DNA of 64,000 bases from Pseudomonas viridiflava (GCF_900601905.1 NZ_UWFA01000505.1:62001-126000), one strand, 5' to 3'. Positions 1 to 8,827 are shown, counted from the stretch's first letter. Notes: a model not told the origin generated them from the letters alone. Translations and numbers: made by a program.

Positions 1-193
1 CCTCGTTCAGCGAATTCAGGCCCTCGCGAATAATGCAGTGGCAAGTCGTGCAAGCGCAGACGCCGCCACAGGCACTTTCGATATCGATGTGGTGCTCGTG
101 GGCGATTTCAAGGATAGAAGTGCCCGGTTCAACCTCAACCACCAGCCCATCCGGACACAGCACGGCGTGGGGGAGAAAAATCAGTTGCGGCAT
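1..193 (-). CDS. fdx: [2Fe-2S] ferredoxin of the isc system, partial (3' end outside window)
   Basis: Electron-transfer ferredoxin that works with IscS/IscU in Fe-S cluster assembly. Only the N-terminal 64 residues lie in the window; the gene runs off the left edge. The fragment starts MPQLIFLPHAV and carries the adrenodoxin-type cluster ligands C-x5-C-x2-C (ACGGVCACTTC). The ATG at 193-191 lies 3 bases after the hscA stop, so the two are probably translationally coupled. Position as last visible gene of iscRSUA-hscBA-fdx fits the family. The fourth cysteine ligand would lie outside the window. Confidence 0.93.
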   Translation of the reverse strand, partial: MPQLIFLPHAVLCPDGLVVEVEPGTSILEIAHEHHIDIESACGGVCACTTCHCIIREGLNSLNE

Positions 194-196
194 CAG

Positions 197-2059
197 TTAT
201 TCCTCGATTTCATTCAGATTGCGCCCCGACAGCGCGGTCTTGACGGTCAGATCCATACGTCGGGCGGCAAATGCGTCGGTAACCTGCGACAGGCGCTTGG
301 TCTGCTGCTCGATGGCGGGGCCATCCGTGCCCTGCATCAAATCGCGCAATTCCTGCAACTGCAGGTCAATCACCATGCGTTCTTCCTCGTCGAGCAGGCG
401 CTGGCCATCCACTTCAAGCGCAGCTTCAACCGCCTCGACAAGACGCTGGGCGTCAACCTGTTGCTCACGCAGGACGCGAGCCACTTTGTCGTCACCAGCG
501 TTTTCGAACGAGTCCTTGAGCATCCGGGAAATCTCACCATCAGTCAGGCCATAAGACGGCTTGACCTGAATACTCGACTCCACACCAGAGCCCAACTCAC
601 GGGCCGCGACACTCAGCAGGCCGTCGGCATCGACCTGGAAGGTCACACGAATTTTGGCGGCACCGGCCACCATCGCCGGAATCCCGCGCAACTCGAAGCG
701 CGCCAGGGAACGACAATCACTGATCAACTCACGCTCGCCTTGCAGCACGTGAATCATCATCGCCGACTGGCCATCTTTATAGGTGGTGAAATCCTGAGCA
801 CGGGCAACCGGGATAGTGGTGTTGCGCGCAATGATCTTTTCCATCAAGCCACCCATGGTTTCCAGCCCCAGGGACAGCGGAATCACATCAAGCAGCAACA
901 ACTCTTCGCCGTCGCGCTTGTTGCCAGCCAGGGTGTCGGCCTGGATCGCCGCGCCAATCGCGACCACTTGATCCGGGTCAATTTCAGTCAACGGCTGACG
1001 GCCAAACAGCTGGGCAACAGCAGTGCGCACACGGGGTACACGGGTCGAACCGCCAACCATGACGACCGCTTCCACTTCCTCAAGCTCGATACCGGCGTCA
1101 CGCACTGCGCGCCGGCAAGACTTGAGGCTGCGCGCGATCATGGGTTCGATCAGCCCTTCGAAAGCGTCGCGAGTCAGCGTGGCTTTCCATCCGTCATATT
1201 CCACGACCGTCGAAGGCTCATTGGTCAGCGCCTCTTTCGCAGCACAGGCTGCCTGCAACAGGCTGCGCTGCGCTGCAGGGTCGATGTCGGCTGACAGACC
1301 GGTTTCGCTGATGATCCAGCTGGCGATTGCATGATCGAAATCATCGCCGCCCAGCGCAGTATCGCCGCCGGTGGCCAGAACCTCGAACACACCGCCGGTG
1401 AGACGCAAAATCGAAATATCAAACGTACCGCCACCCAGGTCATAGATGGCAACCACGCCTTCGGCGTTCTGATCCAGCCCATAGGCCACCGCTGCAGCCG
1501 TCGGTTCGTTGAGCAGGCGCAATACGGTCAGGCCTGCCAGTTTCGCAGCGTCCTTGGTGGCCTGGCGCTGGGCGTCATCGAAATACGCAGGCACGGTAAT
1601 CACAGCGCCTACCAGCTCGCCACCCAGCGTCTGCTCGGCGCGCAGGCGCAAGACCCTGAGAATATCGGCAGAGACCTCAACCGGGCTCTTCGGACCCTGG
1701 ACGGTCTCGATGAATGGCATGTGCGACTCACCACCTACAAAACGGTAAGGCAGTTGCTCGCCCAATTGCTTGACGTCGGACAGACCACGACCCATCAAGC
1801 GCTTCACCGACAGCACGGTATTGAAAGGATCTGTCGCGGCAGCAGACTTGGCAGCCTGCCCTACCTCGACGCGATCGGCGTGGTAGCGAACGGCGGACGG
1901 CAGAATAACCTGGCCGTCGGCGTCAGCCAGAGGTTCGGACAGCCCGCTGCGCAAGGCGGCGACCAGCGAATTGGTAGTGCCAAGGTCGATACCGACAGCC
2001 AGACGACGCTGATGCGGTTGTGGGCTTTGACCGGGTTCGGCGATCTGCAGTAAGGCCAT
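197..2059 (-). CDS. hscA: Fe-S cluster assembly chaperone HscA (Hsp70 family)
   Basis: Specialised Hsp70 ATPase that, with HscB, helps release the nascent cluster from IscU. The 620-residue product has the Hsp70 phosphate-1 motif GIDLGTTNS at 23-31, a YDLGGGTFDIS phosphate-2 segment and VMVGGSTRVP in the adenosine region, followed by a substrate-binding domain with the usual DVIPLSLGLETMGG entry. Length matches HscA (about 620) and is shorter than DnaK, which carries a longer lid. It lies between hscB and fdx in the isc operon, 45 bases after hscB and 3 bases before fdx, so it is expected to be co-regulated by IscR. The long open frames opposite it are codon-bias shadows. Confidence 0.97.
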   Translation of the reverse strand: MALLQIAEPGQSPQPHQRRLAVGIDLGTTNSLVAALRSGLSEPLADADGQVILPSAVRYHADRVEVGQAAKSAAATDPFNTVLSVKRLMGRGLSDVKQLGEQLPYRFVGGESHMPFIETVQGPKSPVEVSADILRVLRLRAEQTLGGELVGAVITVPAYFDDAQRQATKDAAKLAGLTVLRLLNEPTAAAVAYGLDQNAEGVVAIYDLGGGTFDISILRLTGGVFEVLATGGDTALGGDDFDHAIASWIISETGLSADIDPAAQRSLLQAACAAKEALTNEPSTVVEYDGWKATLTRDAFEGLIEPMIARSLKSCRRAVRDAGIELEEVEAVVMVGGSTRVPRVRTAVAQLFGRQPLTEIDPDQVVAIGAAIQADTLAGNKRDGEELLLLDVIPLSLGLETMGGLMEKIIARNTTIPVARAQDFTTYKDGQSAMMIHVLQGERELISDCRSLARFELRGIPAMVAGAAKIRVTFQVDADGLLSVAARELGSGVESSIQVKPSYGLTDGEISRMLKDSFENAGDDKVARVLREQQVDAQRLVEAVEAALEVDGQRLLDEEERMVIDLQLQELRDLMQGTDGPAIEQQTKRLSQVTDAFAARRMDLTVKTALSGRNLNEIEE

Positions 2060-2104
2060 GCTTTATCAGAAATTCACAGGCGTGCGGCCAGGAGCCGCAC
2101 GGGG

Positions 2105-2623
2105 TTAATCGTCGAGGCGCTCTTCCAGCTGGCGCACTTCGTAAGAGAGCTTGTCGAGGAACTGCATACGACGCATCAGGCGCTCGGCCTGATCACGTTG
2201 CGCAGCATCGTCCCAACAGGCGGCAAAGCTTTCGTTCAGCTCGTCCTGCGCTGTTTTCAGACGGCGCTTGAACACCGCAACCCCTGCCAGATCAGCTTCA
2301 TCCTGCAGGTCTTCGAGTTCTTCGCGCCACTGCATTTGCTGCATCAGAAAATCGGGATCGTGCACCGTGACTTCAAGCGGCACCTCGCCCTTCATTGCCA
2401 GCAAGTAGCGCGCTCGTTTCGGAGCGCTCTTGAGCGTCTGATAGGCTTCGTTGAGACTCGCCGAGCGCTCGAGCGCAATGCGCTGCTCACGCTCGGAGGC
2501 GTCGGCGAAACGATCAGGATGAACAGCGCGAGCGAGCTCGCGATAGCGACTCGCAAGCTGATCGAGATCCAGCCGAAAGCTCGGCTGAAGCTCGAATAAA
2601 GCGAAATGACAAGGAGTACCCAC
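2105..2623 (-). CDS. hscB: J-domain co-chaperone HscB
   Basis: Co-chaperone that binds IscU and stimulates HscA ATPase. The product is 172 residues with an N-terminal J domain containing HPDRF (HPD motif) and a C-terminal helical IscU-binding domain, the family's usual size. A GTG start at 2623 was chosen over an upstream ATG at 2662: the GTG gives the typical HscB N-terminus (MGTPCHFALFEL), lies 8 bases after the iscA stop, and has a GAGG Shine-Dalgarno about 6 bases upstream. The ATG at 2662 would overlap iscA and add 13 atypical residues. Confidence 0.95.
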   Translation of the reverse strand: MGTPCHFALFELQPSFRLDLDQLASRYRELARAVHPDRFADASEREQRIALERSASLNEAYQTLKSAPKRARYLLAMKGEVPLEVTVHDPDFLMQQMQWREELEDLQDEADLAGVAVFKRRLKTAQDELNESFAACWDDAAQRDQAERLMRRMQFLDKLSYEVRQLEERLDD

Positions 2624-2631
2624 AATAAGCC

Positions 2632-2955
2632 TCAAACGTTGAAGCTTTCGCCGCAGCCACATTCACCGCGGGAATTGGGGTTGTTGAACTTGAAGCCTTC
2701 GTTCAACCCTTCCTTGACGAAATCAAGCTCGGTGCCATCAAGATAGACCAGGCTTTTCGGGTCGATGATCACCTTGACGCCGTGCAGTTCGAACACGGTG
2801 TCTTCGCTTGCTGCCTCATCGACAAACTCAAGCACATAGGCGAGACCGGAACAGCCTGTGGTGCGAACACCCAGACGAACGCCATCACCTTTACCGCGCC
2901 CGTCAAGGGAGCGGCGTACGTGGTTAGCGGCAGCTTCTGTCATGCTGATAGCCAT
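2632..2955 (-). CDS. iscA: Iron-sulfur cluster assembly protein IscA (A-type carrier)
   Basis: A-type carrier that receives Fe-S clusters and passes them to client apoproteins. The 107-residue protein has the three invariant cysteines: C35 (TTGCSG) and C99/C101 (ECGCGESF). It lies between iscU and hscB in the standard isc order. Full length, no anomalies. Confidence 0.97.
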   Translation of the reverse strand: MAISMTEAAANHVRRSLDGRGKGDGVRLGVRTTGCSGLAYVLEFVDEAASEDTVFELHGVKVIIDPKSLVYLDGTELDFVKEGLNEGFKFNNPNSRGECGCGESFNV

Positions 2956-2998
2956 CTGAACTCCTTGCTTTGCGCTTCTCTAAAAAGTCGCTGCTGAA

Positions 2999-3385
2999 TT
3001 ACAGCAGGCCTTTCTTCTGCTTGTAGTCGCGAACGGCGGCCTTGATGGCGTCTTCAGCGAGTACCGAGCAGTGAATCTTCACCGGAGGCAAAGCCAGCTC
3101 TTCAGCCAACTGAGTGTTTTTGATGGTCTCTGCTTCATCCAGAGTCTTGCCCTTCATCCACTCGGTTGCCAGGGAGCTTGAAGCGATGGCCGAACCGCAA
3201 CCATAAGTCTTGAACTTGGCGTCTTCGATAACGCCCTGCTCGTTGACCTTGATTTGCAGGCGCATGACGTCGCCGCACGCCGGAGCGCCGACCATGCCGG
3301 TGCCAACGTCTGGATCTTCCGCGTTCATCTTGCCGACGTTGCGCGGGTTCTCGTAGTGGTCAATGACCTTTTCGCTGTAAGCCAT
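2999..3385 (-). CDS. iscU: Fe-S cluster scaffold protein IscU
   Basis: Scaffold on which [2Fe-2S] clusters are assembled from IscS sulfur and iron. The 128-residue protein carries all family signatures: cluster ligands C37, C63 and C106, the D39 that tunes cluster lability, H105, and the LPPVK motif at 99-103 recognised by HscA. It lies 43 bases upstream of iscA and 82 bases downstream of iscS. No departures from the family are visible. Confidence 0.98.
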   Translation of the reverse strand: MAYSEKVIDHYENPRNVGKMNAEDPDVGTGMVGAPACGDVMRLQIKVNEQGVIEDAKFKTYGCGSAIASSSLATEWMKGKTLDEAETIKNTQLAEELALPPVKIHCSVLAEDAIKAAVRDYKQKKGLL

Positions 3386-3467
3386 GGTGCTGTTCCTCTC
3401 TCAGGGAGCCGCTCTGCAGGCCATCAAAACCGAAGCTCTTCTGGCCTGTCTGGAAGGCGACTTTAAA

Positions 3468-4682
3468 TTAGTGCGCCGCCCACTCGATCTTGGAGATGTC
3501 GACGCCGTCTTTGTACATGTCCCAGAGCGGCGACAAAGCGCGCAGCTTGGTGACGGCTTCGCAGACTTTCTGCGCTGCGTAATCGATTTCTTCTTCGGTG
3601 CTGAAACGCCCGAAGGTGAAACGTATCGAGCTGTGGGCCAGTTCGTCGTTACGACCAAGGGCGCGCAGCACGTAGGACGGCTCCAGCGAGGCCGAAGTAC
3701 AGGCCGAACCGGAAGAAACAGCCAGATCCTTGAGCGCCATGATCAGCGACTCGCCTTCGACGTAGTTGAAGCTCAGGTTCAGGTTGTGCGGCACGCGAGC
3801 AGTCAAACTGCCGTTGACGTACAACTCTTCGAGATTCTCGACTTGCTTGTAGAAGCGATCATTCAGCGCTTGCAGGCGCTGGTTCTCGGACGCCATTTCT
3901 TCCTTGGCAAGGCGGAACGCTTCACCCATGCCCACAATCTGGTGAGTCGCCAGCGTACCGGAGCGCATGCCACGCTCGTGACCGCCGCCATGCATGGCCG
4001 CTTCGATGCGAACACGTGGCTTGCGGCTCACGTACAGCGCGCCGATACCTTTAGGCCCGTAGGTCTTGTGGGCCGAGAAGGACATCAGGTCAACCTTGAG
4101 GTTGGCCAGATTGATCTCGACCTTGCCAGTGGACTGGGCAGCGTCAACATGGAACAGCACACCACGCGAACGGGTCAGCTCACCAATGGCGGCGATGTCG
4201 TTGACGGTACCGATTTCGTTGTTCACGTGCATGATCGAAACCAGAATGGTGTCGTCGCGCATGACCGCTTCGATCATCGCAGGCGTGATCAGGCCGTCTT
4301 CGGTCGGGTCGAGGTAGGTGACTTCAAAACCTTCACGCTCAAGCTGACGCGTGGTGTCGAGTACTGCCTTGTGTTCGATCTTCGACGTGATGATGTGCTT
4401 GCCCTTGGAGGCATAGAAGTGCGCGACACCCTTGATGGCAAGGTTGTCGGACTCGGTAGCACCGGAAGTCCAGACGATTTCGCGGGGGTCGGCTCCGACC
4501 AGATCAGCAACCTGACGGCGTGCGTTCTCGACCGACTCTTCGGCCTTCCAGCCGAACACGTGGGAGCGCGAAGCCGGGTTGCCGAAGTTTCCATCAGCGG
4601 TCAGGCATTCGATCATTTTCTGAGCGACACGCGGATCGACCGGGGTCGTCGCGGAGTAATCGAGGTAAATCGGCAACTTCAT
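3468..4682 (-). CDS. iscS: Cysteine desulfurase IscS
   Basis: PLP-dependent desulfurase that removes sulfur from L-cysteine and supplies persulfide for Fe-S clusters and tRNA thiolation. The 404-residue product has the PLP lysine K206 in SFSAHKTYGPKG and the active-site cysteine C328 in SSGSACTSASLEPS, the same numbering as in E. coli IscS. The ATG at 4682 gives the standard N-terminus MKLPIYLDYSATTPVDPR and has an AGGAGA ribosome binding site; an in-frame start 27 bases upstream would only add unrelated residues. It follows iscR by 44 bases. Confidence 0.98.
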   Translation of the reverse strand: MKLPIYLDYSATTPVDPRVAQKMIECLTADGNFGNPASRSHVFGWKAEESVENARRQVADLVGADPREIVWTSGATESDNLAIKGVAHFYASKGKHIITSKIEHKAVLDTTRQLEREGFEVTYLDPTEDGLITPAMIEAVMRDDTILVSIMHVNNEIGTVNDIAAIGELTRSRGVLFHVDAAQSTGKVEINLANLKVDLMSFSAHKTYGPKGIGALYVSRKPRVRIEAAMHGGGHERGMRSGTLATHQIVGMGEAFRLAKEEMASENQRLQALNDRFYKQVENLEELYVNGSLTARVPHNLNLSFNYVEGESLIMALKDLAVSSGSACTSASLEPSYVLRALGRNDELAHSSIRFTFGRFSTEEEIDYAAQKVCEAVTKLRALSPLWDMYKDGVDISKIEWAAH

Positions 4683-4726
4683 TGAATCTCTCCTATCAGG
4701 CAGGCGCACCGCTCATTCATCTGCGT

Positions 4727-5224
4727 TCATTCAACGGCGGACGTTTCAATCTTATCCAGGTACTGGGCCTTGGCGTTGACGCCGTTACGACGCAGATCCT
4801 GGCGCTGGGCGACTTCCTGTACCTCACGGCGAGTGACAAGGTCGGCCAGACTGATACCGCTTAGAAATTCGTGTATCTGTTCGCTGAGGTCACACCACAA
4901 GTGGTGGGTCAGACAGGTGTCGCCAGCATGACAATCTCCCAGGCCCTGACAACGGGTCGCGTCAACGGACTCGTTCACTGCATCGACAACCTGAGCAACC
5001 TTGATGCCCTGCATGTCGCGTGACAGCTGGTAGCCACCACCCGGCCCGCGAACACTGGAAACCAGATTGCCGCGGCGCAATTTTGCGAACAGTTGCTCAA
5101 GGTACGAAAGGGAAATGCCCTGCCGTTCGGAAATGTCGGCCAGAGACACCGGCCCATTCTGCGCGTGCAACGCCAGATCAAGCATGGCAGTTACCGCGTA
5201 TCGGCCTTTAGTAGTCAGTCGCAT
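4727..5224 (-). CDS. iscR: Fe-S cluster-sensing transcriptional regulator IscR (Rrf2 family)
   Basis: Rrf2-family regulator that represses its own operon when holding a [2Fe-2S] cluster and controls other Fe-S genes. The 165-residue protein begins MRLTTKGRYAVTAMLDLA, has the winged-helix segment ISLSYLEQLFAKLRRGNLV, and bears the cluster ligands C92, C98 and C104 with H107 nearby. It is the first gene of the isc operon; a type-1 IscR site overlaps the upstream promoter (5257-5289), so classic autoregulation is expected. Confidence 0.97.
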   Translation of the reverse strand: MRLTTKGRYAVTAMLDLALHAQNGPVSLADISERQGISLSYLEQLFAKLRRGNLVSSVRGPGGGYQLSRDMQGIKVAQVVDAVNESVDATRCQGLGDCHAGDTCLTHHLWCDLSEQIHEFLSGISLADLVTRREVQEVAQRQDLRRNGVNAKAQYLDKIETSAVE

Positions 5225-5256
5225 GGCGTGTACCGCAGAGGTTCGGAATGAGAGCG

Positions 5257-5289
5257 AGTATGCTATTCCCGAGTATTTAAGTCAACTAT
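5257..5289 (-). promoter_or_regulatory. isc operon promoter with overlapping type-1 IscR operator
   Basis: On the minus strand TTGACT (5285-5280) and CATACT (5262-5257), separated by 17 bases, form a sigma-70 promoter 33 bases before the iscR start. The stretch 5289-5265 begins ATAGTTGACT, a perfect match to the left half of the known type-1 IscR consensus (ATASYYGACT), followed by a weaker right half. The operator covers the -35 element, the arrangement expected for repression by cluster-bound IscR. Confidence 0.75.
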
Positions 5290-5382
5290 AAGACCAAGTA
5301 AAACAGTCGGGATTAAGCGCAAAAGAGCGGCCGCATCATAGCAAACGCCGGGGCGCATGACACGCCCAGTTTGGAAACGGCC

Positions 5383-6159
5383 TCAGCCGACTTTGCTGTC
5401 ACTCTTGTCTTTCACACAGTCAAAGACCTCGTCACGCAACTCCGGGAGCTCTTTGGCGCAGTAGTCGCTGCCGAGCCCCTTTAGCGCTTCGCACATACCT
5501 TCCAGACGCCCATCGACGGCCTGCAGATGGTCGAGCAACTGACCAATCGCCCGGGCGACCGGGTCGGGCATATCCTCACTGACCCCATAGGCGTCAAAGC
5601 CCAGCTTCTCGGCGATCGCCTTGCGCTTGGCCTCCACGTCATCATTGGCCTTGACGATAATCCGACCAGGAATACCCACCGCAGTGGCCCCGGCCGGAAC
5701 CGCCTTGGTGACCACTGCGTTGGAGCCGATCTTGGCACCGGCACCGACCGTGAACGGACCCAGCACTTTGGCGCCGGCACCCACTACCACGCCATCTTCG
5801 AGGGTCGGGTGGCGCTTGCCGGCATTCCAGCTGGTGCCCCCCAGCGTCACACCCTGATAAAGGGTCACGTCATTACCGATTTCGGCGGTTTCGCCGATCA
5901 CGATGCCCATGCCGTGATCGATGAAGAAGCGCCGACCAACCTTGGCGCCCGGGTGAATCTCGATACCAGTCATCCAGCGGCCGAAGTTGGAGACCACCCG
6001 CGCAGGCCACTTCCAGCCTTTATTCCACAGGATGTGCGCCAGACGATGCAGCCAGATCGCATGCATGCCTGGGTAGCACGTCAGGACTTCAAATGAATTG
6101 CGCGCCGCCGGATCGCGATGAAACACACTTTGAATATCTTCACGCAGACGCTCGAACAT
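5383..6159 (-). CDS. cysE: Serine O-acetyltransferase CysE
   Basis: Makes O-acetylserine from serine and acetyl-CoA, the first step of cysteine synthesis. The 258-residue product has an N-terminal helical domain (MFERLREDIQSVFHRDPAAR) and a C-terminal left-handed beta-helix of hexapeptide repeats with the HGMGIVIGETAEIG and GGTSW segments of the active site. The ATG at 6159 overlaps the trmJ stop in a TGATG junction; a GTG one codon earlier is the only alternative. It lies directly upstream of the isc operon, linking cysteine supply to IscS, although iscR has its own promoter. Confidence 0.96.
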   Translation of the reverse strand: MFERLREDIQSVFHRDPAARNSFEVLTCYPGMHAIWLHRLAHILWNKGWKWPARVVSNFGRWMTGIEIHPGAKVGRRFFIDHGMGIVIGETAEIGNDVTLYQGVTLGGTSWNAGKRHPTLEDGVVVGAGAKVLGPFTVGAGAKIGSNAVVTKAVPAGATAVGIPGRIIVKANDDVEAKRKAIAEKLGFDAYGVSEDMPDPVARAIGQLLDHLQAVDGRLEGMCEALKGLGSDYCAKELPELRDEVFDCVKDKSDSKVG

Positions 6160-6944
6160 CACTGATCCTTTCGCTTGTAAGGTTCACCGCGTGCAGCCTT
6201 CTGGGTTTCAGTCAGGATGCCGCGCAAAATACTGATCTCGGACCGGTTGACCTCGCTGCGCCCATATAGCCTGCGCAAACGGGCCATCAGATGGCGGGGC
6301 TTTTCAGGGTCCAGGAAACCTATGGCAACCAGGGTTGTTTCCAGATGGCCATAAAAGCCTTCCATCTCGTCCATGGTTGCCAGGTCGGCACTGCGCACCG
6401 AAGTCACTTCGACCTTCTCCACCTTGGTTGGCTGCCCCTGAGTCGCCAGCCAGGACATCCGCACTTCGTAGCTGAGCACCTGAACAGCCGCCGCAAGATT
6501 CAGCGAACTGAACTCGGGGTCGGACGGAATATGCACATGGTAGTGACATCGCTGCAGCTCTTCGTTGGTCAGGCCGGCGTACTCGCGACCAAACACTAGC
6601 GCGACCTCTGCGCCCTGCGCCGCCTGCTCGGCAGCCATGACGCCGGACTCGCGAGGATCGAGCAGTGGCCATGGGATGCGGCGGTCGCGGGCGCTGGTGC
6701 CCATGACCAGGTTGCACCCGACTAGAGCGTCTTCAAGGGTGGCGACCACCTGAGCCTTTTCCAGGATATCCCCGGCACCGGAGGCACGGGCATCCGCCTC
6801 ATGATGAGGAAATGCCAGCGGATCAACGAGCACCAGGCGCGAAAGCCCCATGTTTTTCATGGCACGAGCAGCCCCACCGATGTTACCGGGGTGACTGGTA
6901 CCGACCAGGACAACACGAATGTTTTGCAGCAAGGGAGCGCTCAC
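6159..6944 (-). CDS. trmJ: tRNA (cytidine/uridine-2'-O-)-methyltransferase TrmJ
   Basis: SPOUT-family enzyme that 2'-O-methylates nucleotide 32 of tRNAs. The 261-residue protein has the N-terminal VVLVGTSHPGNIGGAARAMKNMG segment (residues about 11-33) and the knotted SAM-binding elements GTSARDRR, LVFGREYAGLTNEEL and IPSDPEFSSLNLAAAVQVLSYE. The C-terminal extension of about 80 residues is typical of TrmJ. It overlaps cysE by one base and is divergent from suhB. The trmJ-cysE-isc order is conserved in Pseudomonas. Confidence 0.95.
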   Translation of the reverse strand: MSAPLLQNIRVVLVGTSHPGNIGGAARAMKNMGLSRLVLVDPLAFPHHEADARASGAGDILEKAQVVATLEDALVGCNLVMGTSARDRRIPWPLLDPRESGVMAAEQAAQGAEVALVFGREYAGLTNEELQRCHYHVHIPSDPEFSSLNLAAAVQVLSYEVRMSWLATQGQPTKVEKVEVTSVRSADLATMDEMEGFYGHLETTLVAIGFLDPEKPRHLMARLRRLYGRSEVNRSEISILRGILTETQKAARGEPYKRKDQ

Positions 6945-7030
6945 AGATAAGAAGAAGGGGGTGAAATCTTACAGAACCACCGCACGTAGCGCTATGAAGG
7001 GTTGCGACTGGACGCCACACCGCTCGACCC

Positions 7031-7121
7031 GTGGGAGCGAGCTTGCTCGCGAAGGCATACCTCCAGACACTGGAGACCTTACGGATTCACCCACCTTTTG
7101 CGAGCAAGCTCACCCCCACAG
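7031..7121. repeat. REP doublet (type GAGCTTGCTC) between trmJ and suhB
   Basis: GTGGGAGCGA-GCTTGCTCGCGAA at 7031-7053 faces an imperfect inverted copy (TTTTGCGAGCAAGCTCACCCCCACAG) ending at 7121, with about 40 bases between. This is the REP/REPIN layout seen repeatedly in this window. It lies in the divergent gap upstream of suhB. A TACAAT box at 7180-7185, about 35 bases before the suhB ATG, is a plausible -10 element. Confidence 0.85.
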
Positions 7122-7220
7122 GTTTCTCACCCCCCTCAAACTTAAACTTTCAGCGCTGGAAAAATCTCCCCACTCCCCCTACAATGTCCGGCTTTCTTTA
7201 ACGACCTAGGTGAAACGTCC

Positions 7221-8036
7221 ATGCAGCCCATGCTGAATATCGCGCTGCGCGCCGCCCGCAGCGCCAGCGAATTGATCTTCCGCTCCATCGAGCGCCTGGA
7301 TACCATCAAGGTCGATGAAAAAGGCGCGAAGGACTACGTCAGCGAAATCGATCGTGCAGCCGAGCAACTGATCATCACCGCTCTGCGCAAGGCGTACCCG
7401 ACCCACGGCATCCTCGGCGAAGAAACCGGCCTGCACGAAGGCAGCGGCGAGGGCGCTGATTACCTGTGGATCATCGATCCACTGGACGGCACCACCAACT
7501 TCGTTCGCGGTGTTCCGCACTTCGCAGTCAGCATCGCCTGTAAGTACAAAGGCCGTCTGGCGCACGCAGTGGTTCTGGACCCGGTCCGCCAGGAAGAATT
7601 CACCGCCAGTGCCGGTAACGGCGCACAGCTCAACGGTCGCCGCATGCGCGTCAGCCCACGCACCAGCCTGGAAGGCGCCCTGCTGGGCACCGGCTTCCCG
7701 TTCCGCGACAACCAGATGGACAACCTGGAAAACTACCTGGGCATGTTCCGCAGCCTGGTAGGCCAGACTGCTGGTATTCGTCGCGCTGGCGCGGCTAGCC
7801 TGGACCTGGCTTACGTCGCGGCCGGTCGCTTCGACGCTTTCTGGGAATCCGGCCTGTCCGAGTGGGATATGGCTGCAGGCGCCCTGCTCATTCAGGAAGC
7901 AGGCGGTCTGGTCAGCGACTTCACCGGCGGTCACGACTTCCTGGAAAAAGGCCATATCGTTGCCGGTAACACCAAGTGCTTCAAGGCTGTATTGACCTCC
8001 ATTGCTCCGCACCTCCCGGCGCAATTGAAGCGTTAA
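7221..8036 (+). CDS. suhB: Inositol-1-monophosphatase family protein SuhB
   Basis: Mg-dependent phosphatase of the inositol monophosphatase family; in enterobacteria SuhB also joins the rRNA antitermination complex and in P. aeruginosa it affects virulence gene expression. The 271-residue product has the metal-site motifs GEETG, WIIDPLDGTTNF and WDMAAGALLIQEAGG in order. The monocistronic unit is closed by a strong hairpin terminator at 8049-8077. Which of the catalytic or RNA-related roles dominates cannot be read from sequence. Confidence 0.95.
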   Translation: MQPMLNIALRAARSASELIFRSIERLDTIKVDEKGAKDYVSEIDRAAEQLIITALRKAYPTHGILGEETGLHEGSGEGADYLWIIDPLDGTTNFVRGVPHFAVSIACKYKGRLAHAVVLDPVRQEEFTASAGNGAQLNGRRMRVSPRTSLEGALLGTGFPFRDNQMDNLENYLGMFRSLVGQTAGIRRAGAASLDLAYVAAGRFDAFWESGLSEWDMAAGALLIQEAGGLVSDFTGGHDFLEKGHIVAGNTKCFKAVLTSIAPHLPAQLKR

Positions 8037-8048
8037 TTCCAGACTCAT

Positions 8049-8077
8049 AAAAAAACCGGCTCAATGCCGGTTTTTTT
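8049..8077. terminator. Rho-independent terminator after suhB
   Basis: AAAACCGGC / GCCGGTTTT stem with a TCAAT loop, an A tract before and seven T after it; 13 bases past the suhB stop. It can act on both strands. Confidence 0.9.
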
Positions 8078-8108
8078 ACGCCCACAACTTTTGCTCATTC
8101 AAAACAGG

Positions 8109-8132
8109 AAAAAGCACCCTAGGGTGCTTTTT
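8109..8132. terminator. Terminator between convergent suhB and the glycine-zipper gene
   Basis: AAAAAGCACC-CTAG-GGTGCTTTTT, a perfect palindrome with flanking A and T tracts, 23 bases past the stop of the minus-strand glycine-zipper gene. Probably its terminator, usable in both directions. Confidence 0.85.
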
Positions 8133-8154
8133 CATTCAATCAACAGACCTGTAA

Positions 8155-8694
8155 TCAGTTGGCTTGGCTCAGAATCAACTTGCCGTCTTCGCCGACAGGG
8201 ATCTGGCCGCCCGGATCACGCTCCATGCGGACTTGGCCGATCTTGTCCTTGAGCTTGTACTTCACGTCGTAACCCACAACCTTGTCACTGATGTCGTTGA
8301 CCGTATTGCAACGAGTCTGCGTCGTGGTGTACGTGTCACGGTTCTGCATCCCTTCCTGAACCTTGTTACCGGCATAGCCACCACCCACGGCGCCCGCGAC
8401 AGTAGCGAGTTTCTTGCCGTTACCGCCACCTACCTGGTTACCCAGTAAACCACCTGCAACGGCACCCAGTACGCTGCCAACGATCTGATGTTCGTCTTTG
8501 ACAGGGGCCTGTCTCGTGACAGTAACGTCCTTACATACTTCACGCGGTGTTTTGATCTGCTGTTTGACTGGCTCAACTGCCAGTACCTCGGCATATTCAG
8601 GACCGCTTTTAACGAGGCTGTAGGTGGCAACAGCACCGCCAGCCGTTACAACGGCAGCGCCCAGCACAGCACCAACAAGCAACGATTTGTTCAC
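8155..8694 (-). CDS. Glycine-zipper 2TM domain protein, envelope-associated
   Basis: The 179-residue protein has an N-terminal hydrophobic signal or anchor (MNKSLLVGAVLGAAVVTAGGAVATYSLV) with no lipobox cysteine in the usual place, so it is probably anchored by its N-terminus or exported. The middle is a glycine-zipper repeat region (GSVLGAVAGGLLGNQVGGG ... ATVAGAVGGGYAGNKVQEG, about residues 73-114), the pattern of the Rick_17kDa/YMGG 2TM family, then a C-terminal beta-rich segment. Such proteins (YcfJ-like) sit in the envelope and are often stress-linked; a specific role is not known. Monocistronic, convergent with suhB. Confidence 0.85.
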   Translation of the reverse strand: MNKSLLVGAVLGAAVVTAGGAVATYSLVKSGPEYAEVLAVEPVKQQIKTPREVCKDVTVTRQAPVKDEHQIVGSVLGAVAGGLLGNQVGGGNGKKLATVAGAVGGGYAGNKVQEGMQNRDTYTTTQTRCNTVNDISDKVVGYDVKYKLKDKIGQVRMERDPGGQIPVGEDGKLILSQAN

Positions 8695-8827
8695 GTGAAC
8701 CTCCTGACCATCTCAAACGTAGTTTCCTACGCAGTACCTAGCCTTGGAGCGCAAAAGGCCATCAGAGTTCAAAAGATCACGCTTTTGAATATATCTGACG
8801 TACATTTGCTCCCCGCTCGAAAGGCAC

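Noticed and set aside
38..2053. Long plus-strand open frames opposite hscA
   Set aside because: hscA is certain from Hsp70 motifs; the frames on the other strand are a by-product of GC-rich codon use and resemble no protein.
5330..5382. Hairpin after cysE as a terminator
   Set aside because: The inverted repeat near 5349-5378 is weak and has no T tract on the minus strand.
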